Notes: generated by a model from the letters alone, not told the origin. A stretch of 64,000 nucleotides of DNA from Methyloceanibacter superfactus (GCF_001723305.1 NZ_LPWF01000036.1:1-64000); one strand, 5' to 3'; positions 35,760 through 45,404 are shown, counted from the stretch's first letter. Numbers and translations: made by a program.

Positions 35760-36668
35760 ATGGACAGCAAGCCGGATACAGCCTCAATCGGCGCCACGCG
35801 TCCCTACACCACTCCCCTTAAGGGATGGTGGCAAATCGTGCAAAGGGTGGGGCAGAAGATTGGCAGCGACAATCTTTCCGTGGTTTCCGCGGGCTGCGCC
35901 TTCTACGCCATGTTTGCCATTTTCCCGGCGCTGACCGCCTCGATCTCGCTGTTCGGCCTCACCACCGATCCGGCGAGCGTGGAGCCGCGATTCGGCATGC
36001 TCGCGACCGTGCTGCCGGCTCAGGCCTATGACATCGTCATCGGCGAAATCCACCGGATCGCGCAGACCTCGGATAAGACGCTGGGCTGGAGCTTTGGGCT
36101 TAGCCTCGCCATCGCGCTGTGGAGCGCCAATCTCGGCACGCAAGCCATGTTCTCCGCGCTGACGATCGCCTTTGGCGAACCCGAGCACCGCAGCCTGTTG
36201 CGGTATCATTTGACCGCCTTCGGCTACACCCTCATCGGCATTCTCGGCGGCGTGGCGATGCTCTTCGCCATCGTCTATGTGCCCATCCTGTTTGCCGATA
36301 CCGGCCACTCCGTTGCCTATGCGACGATCGTGAAGATCGGGCGCTGGCCTTTCCTCGCATTTCTCGTGATGTCTCTGCTCGCCCTGATCTATCGCTTCGG
36401 TCCGAGCCGCCGCCAGGGGGCGGAATGGCGATGGGTCAGCGTCGGGGCGATCTTCGCCACGGCCGTATGGCTGGTCGCGTCTCTCGGCTTTTCCTACTAC
36501 GTCTCCAACTTCTCTCACTACGACCGCATGTACGGCTCTCTCGGCGCGGTGATCATCCTGATGTTTTGGCTCTACCTCTCGTTCTTCATCGTGCTGGTGG
36601 GAGCGGAGATCAACGCCGTGCTCGAATTGGAGAAGGGAGATCCGAAGGGTCGGCCTGTCGCAGGTTAA
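35760..36668 (+). CDS. YihY/BrkB family inner-membrane protein
   Basis: The 302-residue protein has about six hydrophobic segments and the family motifs LSVVSAGCAFYAMFAIFPAL, LWSANLGTQAMFSALTIAFG, YGSLGAVIILMFWLYLSFFI and VGAEINAVLE. The family is sometimes annotated as RNase BN by historical error; it is a membrane protein of unknown function. It converges on the TerC paralog at 36729. Confidence 0.9.
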   Translation: MDSKPDTASIGATRPYTTPLKGWWQIVQRVGQKIGSDNLSVVSAGCAFYAMFAIFPALTASISLFGLTTDPASVEPRFGMLATVLPAQAYDIVIGEIHRIAQTSDKTLGWSFGLSLAIALWSANLGTQAMFSALTIAFGEPEHRSLLRYHLTAFGYTLIGILGGVAMLFAIVYVPILFADTGHSVAYATIVKIGRWPFLAFLVMSLLALIYRFGPSRRQGAEWRWVSVGAIFATAVWLVASLGFSYYVSNFSHYDRMYGSLGAVIILMFWLYLSFFIVLVGAEINAVLELEKGDPKGRPVAG

Positions 36669-36728
36669 GGTGACCCGTGGAGTCGCGGCCAAGCAGCCTG
36701 GTCTAACGACCGCGGGCCGGGCTTGGCG

Positions 36729-37427
36729 CTAAGCCTGATCCGGCGCGCTGCGTCTGAGCCATCGTCGCCGGACGAGCCCCGCGCTCAACACCAACACGGC
36801 TCCGAACGTCGCCCCCACCAAGCCGACGGTGTGGGCGGAGGCGGGATCGAGATGTCCCAGAACCAGCGGATCCTTGGCGATGATCTCGCCGGCGATCCAC
36901 CCGAGGAGCGCCGCGCCGGCCCACACGATGATGGGGTAGCGCTCGAGCAGCGCCATGACGATGGCCGCGCCGGCCATGATGAGCGGGATGCTGACGGCCA
37001 ATCCGAACATCAGGAGCGCATAATTGCCGCGCGACGCCATGGCGATGGCGATGACATTGTCGAGGCTCATCACCGCGTCGGCGATGGCGATGATCTTGAC
37101 CGCATGCCAGAGATTGTTGACCGGCTCGATATTGGCGCCCTCATTCTCTTCCTCGCCGCCGAGCAGCTTGATGGCGATCCAAATAAGGAGAAGGCCGCCG
37201 ATCAGCTTCACGAACGGCATGGTCATGAGCGTCGTCACCAAACCGGTGAAGATGACGCGCAGGCCGATGGCGACGAGAGTTCCGAGCGCGATGCCCCAGG
37301 CCCGCTGGCTGGGAGGGAGCTTGCGGCAAGCGAGCGCGATGACGACAGCGTTGTCGCCCGACAACAGAAGGTCGATCCAGATAATCTGTAAAACGGCGAG
37401 CCAAAAACCTGGATCGTCGACAGTCAT
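36729..37427 (-). CDS. TerC family (YjbE-like) membrane protein (paralog 2)
   Basis: ATG 37427 gives TVDDPGFWLAVLQIIWIDLL, followed by LSGDNAVVIALACRKLPPSQ, the YjbE-type acidic motif, and later DAVMSLDNVIAIAMASRGNY. About seven membrane segments are seen in 232 residues. Members of this branch are often preceded by the yybP-ykoY manganese riboswitch and are implicated in manganese export. The leader here (37428-37520) is strongly structured but does not clearly carry the riboswitch consensus. This paralog is only distantly similar to the TerC at 23431-24213. Confidence 0.87.
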   Translation of the reverse strand: MTVDDPGFWLAVLQIIWIDLLLSGDNAVVIALACRKLPPSQRAWGIALGTLVAIGLRVIFTGLVTTLMTMPFVKLIGGLLLIWIAIKLLGGEEENEGANIEPVNNLWHAVKIIAIADAVMSLDNVIAIAMASRGNYALLMFGLAVSIPLIMAGAAIVMALLERYPIIVWAGAALLGWIAGEIIAKDPLVLGHLDPASAHTVGLVGATFGAVLVLSAGLVRRRWLRRSAPDQA

Positions 37428-37520
37428 GCTGCTGCTTACCCCCTGCGGCCACGGGACCGGCCGGTCCCCATACGCCCAGCCGAAGCCCTTACCCTTTGCC
37501 GTGAAAAACGGCAAAGGCAA
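37428..37520 (-). promoter_or_regulatory. Structured 5' leader of the TerC/YjbE gene
   Basis: On the minus strand the leader holds a 9-bp hairpin, CCTTTGCCG - 7-base loop - CGGCAAAGG (37493-37517), then a perfect 16-bp palindrome GGGACCGGCCGGTCCC (37453-37468), and CAGGGGGTAAGCAGC just before the ATG. TATATA at 37530-37535 could be a -10 element. The gene family makes a metal-sensing RNA plausible, but the yybP-ykoY consensus is not evident. Confidence 0.45.
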
Positions 37521-37692
37521 GACAAGATATATAGGTGCTCAAAGGCCGGTTTGAAGATCAGGGAAACGGCCTGGACGGCCCATAGCGGGAGTTTCCGTCG
37601 AGGACAAGTCCTCGCGGATCGCTTATGCTTTTGCTGTCAGTCAGACGAATCGGGCCCGCGGGCCCTTTTACGGGAGGGAACCCTTGCCAGCC

Positions 37693-37833
37693 ATGGATCC
37701 AGTTCTGCTGAACCCGCTCATCGCATTGATCGCCGGTATTCTCATCTTGCTGATGCCGCGCATCTTGAATTACGTCGTGGCGATCTATCTCATCGCCATT
37801 GGTATCATTGGACTTGCGCATCACTTCCAATAG
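37693..37833 (+). CDS. DUF3096 small membrane protein
   Basis: A 46-residue hydrophobic protein, DPVLLNPLIALIAGILILLM followed by PRILNYVVAIYLIAIGIIGL, matches DUF3096 in length and in the P-R-I/L-L-N-Y core between two membrane segments. Its function is unknown. GGGAGGG lies at 37673-37679, well spaced for a TTG start at 37684 but far from ATG 37693, so three extra residues are possible. A GGGCCCGCGGGCCC palindrome followed by TTTT lies just upstream (37652-37669). Confidence 0.75.
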   Translation: MDPVLLNPLIALIAGILILLMPRILNYVVAIYLIAIGIIGLAHHFQ

Positions 37834-38161
37834 TCCGCTGGCTTTTTCCTATCGGGGCGCAAGGTAAATGCATGCGGTTGCTGCGGCAGCCCACCGCATC
37901 TGTGCGGCGTGCCAAAGGAAACCTAGAACCGTATCTTCCAATGCCTTATAGTTCGGTGGTCACGCATCAGGGGAGCGACCCCCGGCGCGGGGGACCGATC
38001 CTTCAGGGCGTTCGAGGCAGCAGGTCGAAAGCCAAGAGGCTGACGGCCTCGGGCTTTAGGCCGTGCGTGCTTCTTAGAGACCGCGACAAGACGGGGTTAC
38101 CAAGGGTGTGAATAAACAAGGCAGTCAAGCCGAGCGGCGCGCCAAGAAGAGTGAGAGTTCC
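37834..38161. other. Intergenic region upstream of the BON-like gene
   Basis: No gene is supported. Several short GC-rich inverted repeats occur (for example CCCCCGGCGCGGGGG around 37979), but I do not recognise an RNA family. The BON-like gene may start inside it at GTG 38108. Confidence 0.4.
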
Positions 38162-39175
38162 ATGTTGGGATTCCGGTCGAGACACCTGATCGGCCTTGCA
38201 GCGATGCTTATGGTGCTCGCCGCCTTCGGGGCGCATGCTGGCTTTTGTCCGGATCCTGCGCTGAAGAGCGGCGCCGCCGCCGCGCGTCCCCTGGTCCTCG
38301 CCGGGGCCAAGACCGAGCCGCAGCAGACGGCTTATGTGTGGTCGGCGACCCGGATGGAGTCGGGGCTTCGCCTGCGTGGCGTGGCGCCTTCCGAGGAAGA
38401 CCGCCGCACCATGCTCGGCATGGTGAAGGCGAACTTCCCGGATCTCGTGGTCGAGGATCGCCTGCGGATCGTCGAAGGCGGTCCGCCGCGAGAGCAGTGG
38501 CTCGGAGCGGTGAGCTTCGGGCTGCAGCAGCTTGCGCATCTGAAGCGCGGATCCGTGCGGTTGCTCAATGTCGGTCTCAGGGTTTCGGGCGAGGCGCGCA
38601 GCGCCGGCGACTATGTCGAGATCAAGAAAGCGCTTGCCGGTCCGCTGCCGACCGGTCTCGTCGTCAAGGGCGACAACGTGCGCCCGCCGATCGCCGATCC
38701 GTTCGTGTTCACCGCCGATCTTGGCACCAACGCGCTGAGCCTCGCCGGCAGCGTGCCGAGTGAGGACTCCCGCAAGCAACTGCGCGATCTGTCCCGCCAG
38801 ATCTTCGAACGGCCGGGGCTGGACGATCGGCTTGAGGTTGCCTCCGGCGCACCGAAGAATTGGGACGAGGCTGTGACCGCCGCGCTGCGCGCGTTGAGCC
38901 GGCTGGAATCCGGCAAGGTCGCCATGTCCGGCCTCGCCGTCACCATCGAGGGTGTTGCGCCCGACAAGGGCACCGCCGTCGCCGTGTCCTATCAGCTGCG
39001 GCGCGATCTGCCCAAGCTGTTCTCCACCTCGGAGAGCATCAAGTGGAAAGAGGCAAGCGCCTCGCGTGATGTGGCGGCGCAAGTTCTCCCGCGCATCAAG
39101 GAGTACGCGCGGACCAATGGCGGCAAGATGAAGCGCGAGCTGCCGCCCCTTCTGCCGCTGCTCGACACCCAGTAG
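38162..39175 (+). CDS. Secreted BON-like repeat protein
   Basis: A signal peptide (LIGLAAMLMVLAAFGAHAGF) is followed by repeated beta-alpha units of BON type: VWSATRMESGLRLRGVAPSE, FTADLGTNALSLAGSVPSED and MSGLAVTIEGVAPDKGTAVA. Each unit ends in a helix with a conserved ARSAGDYVEIKKAL-like pattern. BON-like repeats bind membranes or carbohydrate and occur with OmpA-type proteins in alphaproteobacteria. No C-terminal OmpA domain is present here. ATG 38162 places the signal peptide at the N-terminus; GTG 38108 would add 18 residues. Role unknown. Confidence 0.7.
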   Translation: MLGFRSRHLIGLAAMLMVLAAFGAHAGFCPDPALKSGAAAARPLVLAGAKTEPQQTAYVWSATRMESGLRLRGVAPSEEDRRTMLGMVKANFPDLVVEDRLRIVEGGPPREQWLGAVSFGLQQLAHLKRGSVRLLNVGLRVSGEARSAGDYVEIKKALAGPLPTGLVVKGDNVRPPIADPFVFTADLGTNALSLAGSVPSEDSRKQLRDLSRQIFERPGLDDRLEVASGAPKNWDEAVTAALRALSRLESGKVAMSGLAVTIEGVAPDKGTAVAVSYQLRRDLPKLFSTSESIKWKEASASRDVAAQVLPRIKEYARTNGGKMKRELPPLLPLLDTQ

Positions 39176-39186
39176 GCGCCTTCGAT

Positions 39187-40074
39187 CTAATCGTTGACCG
39201 CGAAGAAGGAGCCGATCGCCTCGACCGGCTCCTGCTCTTGCAGCACGGGCGCGTGGCCCTGCTCGGACACCGTCATGGCCCGCAAGTTGGGGTGCCGCTC
39301 CACCATCTCTTCCAGCGTCTCCGGGCTCAGCACGTCTGAGTGCTCGCCCCTGAGCACGAAGGCCGGGACTTGCCCCAGCGCGACGAATTGCGGCCATAGA
39401 TCGGGCACCGGCCGGCTCAAATCGATGGTTCCCATGGCGCGGCTGAGCTTCCGGTCGTAGGACAGGACGAGGCGTCCCTTGCGCTCCTCGAATACGCCGC
39501 GCGCCATGCTGTCCCACTGGCCGTCGGTGAAGTCGGGGAACCCGCGCCCATTGATCTCCCGCATGATCATCACCGCGTCGGCCCAGGTCTTGGGCACCGG
39601 CATGCGGCCCACATAGCTCACGATGCGCGCCAGCCCCCGGGTCTCGATGACCGGACCGATGTCGTTGAGCACCACCGCCCCCATGGCCGTCGGCCTGAGG
39701 CGCGCCATCATCATGGCGATAATCCCGCCGCGCGACGTGCCGACGATCCCGACCCGGTGCAGTCCGCGCACCGTCAGGAAGTCGATCGTGTCGAGGAGCT
39801 CGATATAGGGCACGTAGTTGCGCCAGTTGCTGTCGTGCTGCGACCGGCCGCGCCCCCGATAATCGAGGCAATAGACATTGCGGGGCTTCTCCGGATGTGT
39901 CGACAGATAGGTCGCCAGCGTATGAAAGTCGCTCGAGTTGCGGGTGAGGCCCGGCAAACAGATGACACTCCGGAACTTGTCATCCGGTGCGGGATAGTGG
40001 CGCGCGTAAAGTCTAAGGTCGTCGAACGACTCATAGAAGATGTCGCGCCACGGCTTGCTATCAAGCTCTGGCAT
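39187..40074 (-). CDS. Alpha/beta-fold hydrolase
   Basis: The 295-residue protein from ATG 40074 (PELDSKPWRDIFYESFDDLR) shows an alpha/beta hydrolase core: oxyanion region SVICLPGLTRNSSDF, nucleophile elbow GTSRGG (Ser), acid region VLRGEHSDVLSP and His in EQGHAPVL. Substrate is unknown. There is no stop between the upstream lytic transglycosylase frame and this gene, so as it stands the two read as one protein. TGA at 40079-40077 in a neighbouring frame lies just before the ATG and may be the true upstream stop. Confidence 0.85.
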   Translation of the reverse strand: MPELDSKPWRDIFYESFDDLRLYARHYPAPDDKFRSVICLPGLTRNSSDFHTLATYLSTHPEKPRNVYCLDYRGRGRSQHDSNWRNYVPYIELLDTIDFLTVRGLHRVGIVGTSRGGIIAMMMARLRPTAMGAVVLNDIGPVIETRGLARIVSYVGRMPVPKTWADAVMIMREINGRGFPDFTDGQWDSMARGVFEERKGRLVLSYDRKLSRAMGTIDLSRPVPDLWPQFVALGQVPAFVLRGEHSDVLSPETLEEMVERHPNLRAMTVSEQGHAPVLQEQEPVEAIGSFFAVND

Positions 40075-42729
40075 TTTCAGTGCAGCAACCTTGGGAGCGT
40101 AGTTGGATCTGCGGATGCGCGCTTGCGGCGCACGGCCCGCAGTGTTGAGCATAGTTGATGGGGGAGCAAGCCTCGAAAAGTCAACCCGGAACCCTGGTGG
40201 CGCCTCAAGGCGCTTGGCCACCGCCGACGCTGGGGCCGGGACGACGGATGCCGTTTCCGACGACGGCACGCGCCGGCCGCGATTGAGATCTTGCACCAGG
40301 TGGAGCGCGTCCTTGGGGCCGGCCAGCCGCGAGCGATAAAGCTGCAACGTCTCCATGATCTTGATGACGTAGCGCCGCGTCTCGGTGAAGGGGATGCGCT
40401 CGATCCAATCGATGGGATCGACGTCCGGGTTGCGCGGGTCTCCGTAAATTTCCATCCATTCTTTGACGCGCCGGGACCGGCGTTGTAGGCGGCGAGCGCC
40501 AGGAAATACGATCCGCTATAGCCGTCTATCAGGTCGTTCAGAAAGGCTTCGCCGAGCTGCTGATTGTAGGCGGCGTTGGTCAGGCGCGATTGCGAGTACT
40601 GCACCTTGTAGCGCCGGGCGATGCCGCGCGCGGTCGCCGGCATCAGCTGCATCAGGCCGCTGGCTCCCACCGGGCTCTTGGCGCCGGCATGAATTCGCTC
40701 TCCTGGCGGGACAGCGCATGGACCAGCGCCGGATCGACCCGCTCTTCGAGCAGGCTCTTGAAGGAGGGCATCACGCCGACGGGCAGGGCATAGTCGCCAA
40801 GCGGTAGGTCGCGGTTGAAGGCGATCTTCGCCAGCCTGAGGCCTATCTGCTGCCGGTCCATGGCTTTGGCGAGCTCGGCGAGGAGCACGACCTCGGCGGC
40901 GTTGTCCAGGGTCCGCGACAGCGCCAGGAAGAACTGCGGCGTGACCCATTCCATCTTAGCCGCCCGGGCGATGCCGATGCGCGCACGCCGTTCCGCGACA
41001 TGAAGCGGTCGATGTCGGCCTGCGTCGGTACTGGGGTGGAGGTGACCTCGAGCCGGGCTGGGCGGGGATCGAGCGCCTGGCGCCCGAGCTGCCCGTAGAA
41101 GTATTGCGGATATTTGGCGGCGCCGTGGAAGTGAATGACGGCCGAGGCCCGATCGCCCAGCGCCAGGGCCGTGCGGCCGAGCCAATATTCGCCGAGTGCG
41201 ATATTGCGCGAGTCCGTCGCCGCCTTACGCAGAGCAAGGAAGTGCCGCAGCGCCGTATTGGGCTCGTTCAGATAGCGCAGCGCCACCCAGCCCGCCAAGA
41301 ACTCGGCCTCGATGAACGAGTCGCCCGAGGCCAGCCCGTGCTTGGCGGCGATCTCGTAGGCTGTGCGCGGATGTCCGTCGTTGAGCGCGGCACGGACATT
41401 GATGCGGCGCTCGATCCACCATTCGTTGAGATCGAGCAGAACATTCGGTTCGAGGGGAGCGTCGAGCAGCAGCTTGAAGGCAATCAGACGCTGGTCCTTG
41501 TCCTTCGTGCGCCGTAGCCACTGAATATTGTTGAAGCGCAGGCCGATGTCGGCCTTGACGGCGTCGTCGGGCAGCGCGTCGAGCAACTTGCCGGCATTGC
41601 CGCCGCGTTTGATGACGGCGATGCGCGCGTCCACCTTCTTCTGCTCGTCGGGCGGAAGCAGTTTGGCGATGCGCAACGCGTCCTTGGTCACCGACTGCTT
41701 GTCGGGATAGAGCAGCTGATCGATGCGGGCGCGGTGATGCTCGACGGTGAGCATCTTGCCGTAATTGTCGAGGATCTTCTTCTCGACGGGCTCGTTGAGC
41801 CGATGATCGCGCCAGGCGGAGACGACCAGGTCCTCCGCCGCCGCCTCATTGCCGTCCTTCAGATAAACGCTGGCGAGGGCGGCCTTGCCGGCGCCGGTCT
41901 GCGGGGCCGAGGCGCCGAAGAACGCCTTGATCTGCTCGGGCGACGCTTCGCCGAGGAACAGCGACGTCTCGGCTTTCTCCCGGAGGTCGTCCTGGCCGGG
42001 CCAGTCCGGGTGCGCGATCCGGAACGCCTCGACCGCTTCGGCGTCGAGCACGGTGCTCTTATTGTGCTTGTAGCGATACCACAGAGCGAAATCGCGCACG
42101 GCAGAGTCGGAGATCTTCGCCGCGGTCTCGTCGATGCTGCCTTTGTGGCGCATGACGAACCGCATGCGGCTCTCATCCGACGAGCCGAGATCGTAGGAGA
42201 GCAGCGGCTTCAGGACCGCGGCATAGTCGAGCGCTGGCTCCGGCGCCGGCGGATCCATGGGCGAGCCCCGGTTCGGGTTGATATCGGGCGGCGGGACCTT
42301 GACCATCTCGGGCGAGGGGGCTTGCGCCTCCTCTACGGCCGGCGCTTCGGTCGCCTCCGCGGGCTCTTCCGGTTTCGCTGGATTGCTCCCGGGGGCAGGG
42401 ATCGCCGCGACGCTTGTGGTGTCGCTGCTCTCGGTTGCCGCTTCGGCCGTCGCGTCCGTCTTTGGCGCTGCGTCTGACTCGGGGACGGCGCCCGGATCGG
42501 GCGTCGCTTCGGCGCTGGTCGACGCCGTCTCCGCTGCGGCCGGAGCCGTGTCCGGTGCGGAGGGAGCAGCCTCTTGGCTGGCAGGGACTTGCTCGGCCGT
42601 GAGGACCGGGCGCTCCGGGTTGCGGTCCGGCAGCGAGACCAGGTCCGGCGCGGCCACGGACATGCCGGGTGCGACGACGCAAGCCAAGGCGACAGCAACA
42701 GATAGATTATGCGCGCGAATGCGTTTCAT
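40075..42729 (-). CDS. Soluble lytic murein transglycosylase (Slt70-like), frame broken three times
   Basis: This periplasmic enzyme cleaves the MurNAc-GlcNAc bond to give anhydro-muropeptides. It has a signal peptide (LSVAVALACVVAPGMSVA), a long Ala/Pro/Glu-rich linker of about 130 residues, a superhelical U/L domain (EAFRIAHPDWPGQDDLREKA, GEYWLGRTALALGDRASAVI), and the catalytic SLT domain: catalytic Glu in ALSRQESEF, GLMQLMPATARGIARRYKVQ and LAAYNAGPG. Frame shifts near 40985, 40685 and 40470 each fit one missing base. The C-terminus continues MEIYGDPRNPDVDPIDWIER. The 3' end is uncertain because that frame runs without a stop into the hydrolase. Confidence 0.88.
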
Positions 42730-43097
42730 CTCGTCGATCGGTACCGGTTACGACCTGCGTCTAGCGGTCAGGACGTCCCCCGACCGGGGAGCCGCGACGA
42801 TAAAGTCCACAGCAGTGTACCTAAATTGAACAATGTCTGAAAGATTCCGGCGGAAAAATGACTGAAACCGGCTTGTCCAAGGTTAGAAGATCCCTGAGAA
42901 GAATTGGCTAAGCTGTTCCCCACCATGCTATTTCCGCGAGTAGAGACTCGTGGCGCCCCGCCGGCTTTATCCCTAACGTGGCGCGCGAGCGGGAGGCTGG
43001 CTTGCCGCCTCAACCGTCAGACCCTATTGTCCGCCCGACTTTTTGCACCCGGTCCCCCATAATCCAGTGCTTGCCCCTAGGAGCTTTCGCTTTGTCC
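42730..43097. other. Divergent intergenic region between slt and dapA
   Basis: No gene is supported in these 368 bp. It must hold the two divergent promoters. The segment around 42816-42900 is less GC-rich than the surroundings, as expected for promoter DNA, but I cannot assign -35 or -10 boxes with confidence. Confidence 0.5.
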
Positions 43098-43981
43098 ATG
43101 CCGCCGTTCAAGGCTCGATCACGGCCCTCATCACGCCCTTCAAGGATGGTTCGCTCGACGAGGCCGCCTTCCGCAAACTCGTGGAGTGGCAGATCGACCA
43201 GGGCACGCACGGCCTCGTGCCGTGCGGCACCACCGGGGAGTCGCCGACGCTAACCCATGACGAGCATCGCCGCGTCATCGAGCTGTGCATCGAGGCGGCC
43301 GGAGGCCGCGTGCCGGTCATCGCGGGAACCGGCTCGAATTCAACACGCGAAGCCGTCGCGCTCACGCAACACGCCAAGGAAGCCGGCGCCGACGGCGCCC
43401 TCGTGGTGACGCCCTATTACAACAAGCCCACCCAGGAGGGGCTCTACCTCCACTACAAGGCGATCAACGACGCCGCCGACATTCCGATCGTGATCTACAA
43501 TATTCCCGGCCGGAGCGTCGTCGACATGTCGGTGGACACCATGGCGCGGCTGTTCAACCTCAAGAACATTGTCGGGGTGAAGGACGCGACCGCCAACATG
43601 GCCCGCGTCAGCCTGCAGCGCGCCGCCATGGGTCACGACTTCATCCAGCTTTCGGGCGAGGACGCCACGGCGCTCGGCTTCATGGCCCATGGCGGACAGG
43701 GCTGCATCTCGGTCACCGCCAATGTGGCGCCGGCACTCTGTTCGGAGTTCCAGCTCGCTTGCTTGGCCCAAAATTACAAGCGGGCGCTCGAGTTGCAGGA
43801 TCGCCTACTGCCGCTACATGAAGCCTTGTTCGTCGAAGCCAATCCCGGCCCGGTGAAATACGCGGCCGAGAAGCTCGGCCTCTGCTCCGGCGTTACGCGG
43901 TTGCCGCTGGCACCGATCGCCGAAAGCTCGCGCAAGCGGGTTGATGAGGCGTTGGCGGCGGTCGGCCTCGCGGGCGCCTAA
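43098..43981 (+). CDS. dapA: 4-hydroxy-tetrahydrodipicolinate synthase, one frameshift near the start
   Basis: DapA condenses pyruvate with aspartate semialdehyde on the way to lysine and meso-diaminopimelate. The true N-terminus is ATG 43098, giving [20 protein letters not shown] once a missing base near 43113 is restored. Other landmarks are [15 protein letters not shown], the Tyr of [19 protein letters not shown], the Schiff-base Lys in [11 protein letters not shown] and [10 protein letters not shown]. The length is about 295 residues. Taken literally the ORF begins at 43043 with a non-family N-terminus. smpB follows 17 bp downstream. Confidence 0.95.
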
Positions 43982-43998
43982 GGCCAGAGGATCGCGAC

Positions 43999-44469
43999 AT
44001 GGCGCCGAAGCGCGACAGCGGCAAGCTCGTCGCCGAGAATCGAAAAGCCCGCTACAGCTACGAGATCGGTGAGACGCTCGAAGCGGGCCTCGTGCTGACG
44101 GGCTCCGAGGTGAAGTCGCTGCGCCAAGGCAAGGCGACCATCGCGGAGTCTTATGCCTCGAACGAAAACGGCGAGCTTTATCTGATCAACGCCCATATCG
44201 CCGAATATCCGGGCGCCGCCCGGGACGGCCACGCGCCGACCAGGCCGCGAAAGCTTCTGCTGCATGCACGCGAGGCGGCGCGCTTCCTCGGCGCCATTCA
44301 GCGCGAGGGCATGGCGCTCGTGCCGCTGAGGCTCTATTTCAACGCCCGTGGCATCGCCAAGATCCAGCTTGGCTTGGGGCGCGGTAAGAAGCTCCACGAC
44401 AAGCGCGAGACCGAGAAGAAGCGCGATTGGGAGCGCCAGAAGGGCCGGCTCATGCGGGAGAAGGGCTGA
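43999..44469 (+). CDS. smpB: SsrA-binding protein
   Basis: SmpB brings tmRNA to stalled ribosomes for trans-translation. The 156-residue protein contains [51 protein letters not shown] and the C-terminal basic tail [20 protein letters not shown] that inserts in the decoding centre. It sits between dapA and a peroxiredoxin-like gene on the same strand; gaps of 17 and 1 bp suggest one operon. Confidence 0.96.
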   Translation: MAPKRDSGKLVAENRKARYSYEIGETLEAGLVLTGSEVKSLRQGKATIAESYASNENGELYLINAHIAEYPGAARDGHAPTRPRKLLLHAREAARFLGAIQREGMALVPLRLYFNARGIAKIQLGLGRGKKLHDKRETEKKRDWERQKGRLMREKG

Positions 44470-44470
44470 T

Positions 44471-44989
44471 ATGGAAGACGGCGGGCTCGACCACGTCACA
44501 CCCGGCATGCTGTTGCCGCCGATCGACCTACCGTCGACGGACGGCGGCCGCGTGCATCTCGCCACGCTTACCGGCCGGAGCGTACTCGCGGTCTACCCCT
44601 GGACCGGACGCCCCGGGCAGCCGAACCCGCCCCACTGGGACGACATCCACGGGGCCCATGGCTCCACGCCTGAGCTAGAGGGTTTTCGCGATCTCTCCGA
44701 GGAAATCGCCCGGCACGGCGCGCGCATCTTCGCCCTAAGCCGTCAAACCACGGACTACCAGCAGGAAGCAGTGGAGCGCCTGCGCCTACCGTTCCCGATC
44801 CTGAGCGACGAGCATGGCAGCTTCAGCGAGGCCTTCGCCTTACCCAGTTTCACAACCGGCGGCGAGAGCTACCTGAAAAGACTCACACTCATGCTGCGCG
44901 ACGGTGAAGTCGAATGGGTGTTCTATCCGGTGATGGACCCCGCGGGGCACGCCGGCGAGATTCTGGCCTGGTTGAAGCAAGAGGCGTAA
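44471..44989 (+). CDS. Cysteine-free peroxiredoxin-like (AhpC/TSA) protein
   Basis: The fold reads as an AhpC/TSA thioredoxin-like domain: PIDLPSTDGGRVHLATLTGR, SVLAVYPWTGRPGQPNPPHW, HGSTPELEGFRDLSEEIARH and FPILSDEHGSFSEAFALPSF. At the place of the peroxidatic Cys (TPxxC or CTPE) there is Ser in GSTPE, and the whole 172-residue protein contains no cysteine. It therefore cannot use thiol peroxidase chemistry. It may be a structural or binding relative. ATG 44471 lies 1 bp after the smpB stop, so the genes are co-translated. Confidence 0.8.
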   Translation: MEDGGLDHVTPGMLLPPIDLPSTDGGRVHLATLTGRSVLAVYPWTGRPGQPNPPHWDDIHGAHGSTPELEGFRDLSEEIARHGARIFALSRQTTDYQQEAVERLRLPFPILSDEHGSFSEAFALPSFTTGGESYLKRLTLMLRDGEVEWVFYPVMDPAGHAGEILAWLKQEA

Positions 44990-44996
44990 AGCGCCT

Positions 44997-45404
44997 TCAG
45001 TCCCCCATGGCGTCGTCTTCGGCGTCCTCCACCGAATAGCCGAGCCGGTCGAGCGCCTCTTCCAAATAGTCGGACAGAAGCGGCATGCCGATGAGATAGT
45101 CCGCGGTGCGGTTGGTTCGTTCGGCGCGGGCGGTCTCCAAAGCATCGTCGATCTCGTCCGGGCCGAACGAGCCGCGGCCGATCCAAGCGAGTGCCACCAG
45201 GCTCACTTGCTCGTCCTCGTTCAGATCGTGGATGAACTCCTTGAGCTCGGCCAAGGTCGCATCGTCGGAGAAGGATTCGAGGATCGAATCCGCGTCATGG
45301 TCGGAGGTGGCGCCGTCGTCCCAAGCGCCGACCTTGGCGGCACATTCCCGCGCCTTAACGATGACAAAGCCGACTTTGGTCGGTGAGATTTCCAACCCCG
45401 CCAT
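44997..45404 (-). CDS. DUF3775 family protein
   Basis: The acidic 135-residue protein begins AGLEISPTKVGFVIVKAREC and continues with DDATLAELKEFIHDLNEDEQ, VSLVALAWIGRGSF and LLSDYLEEALDRLGYSVEDA. This is the DUF3775 pattern, widespread in alphaproteobacteria and of unknown function. ATG 45404 is chosen because upstream in-frame sequence lacks family character. It converges with the peroxiredoxin-like gene, 7 bp apart. Confidence 0.8.
   Translation of the reverse strand: MAGLEISPTKVGFVIVKARECAAKVGAWDDGATSDHDADSILESFSDDATLAELKEFIHDLNEDEQVSLVALAWIGRGSFGPDEIDDALETARAERTNRTADYLIGMPLLSDYLEEALDRLGYSVEDAEDDAMGD

Noticed and set aside
37428..37550. Firm call of a yybP-ykoY manganese riboswitch
   Set aside because: The gene context fits, but I could not find the conserved core of that RNA in the leader, so only a structured leader is reported.
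37652..37669. GGGCCCGCGGGCCC palindrome plus TTTT as a transcription terminator
   Set aside because: It lies within the leader of the DUF3096 gene and has no plus-strand gene directly upstream to terminate. It may be an attenuator, but nothing supports this.
37551..38111. Plus-strand open frame of 186 codons
   Set aside because: It overlaps the DUF3096 gene in another frame and has no family features; the hydrophobic DUF3096 frame is the better reading.
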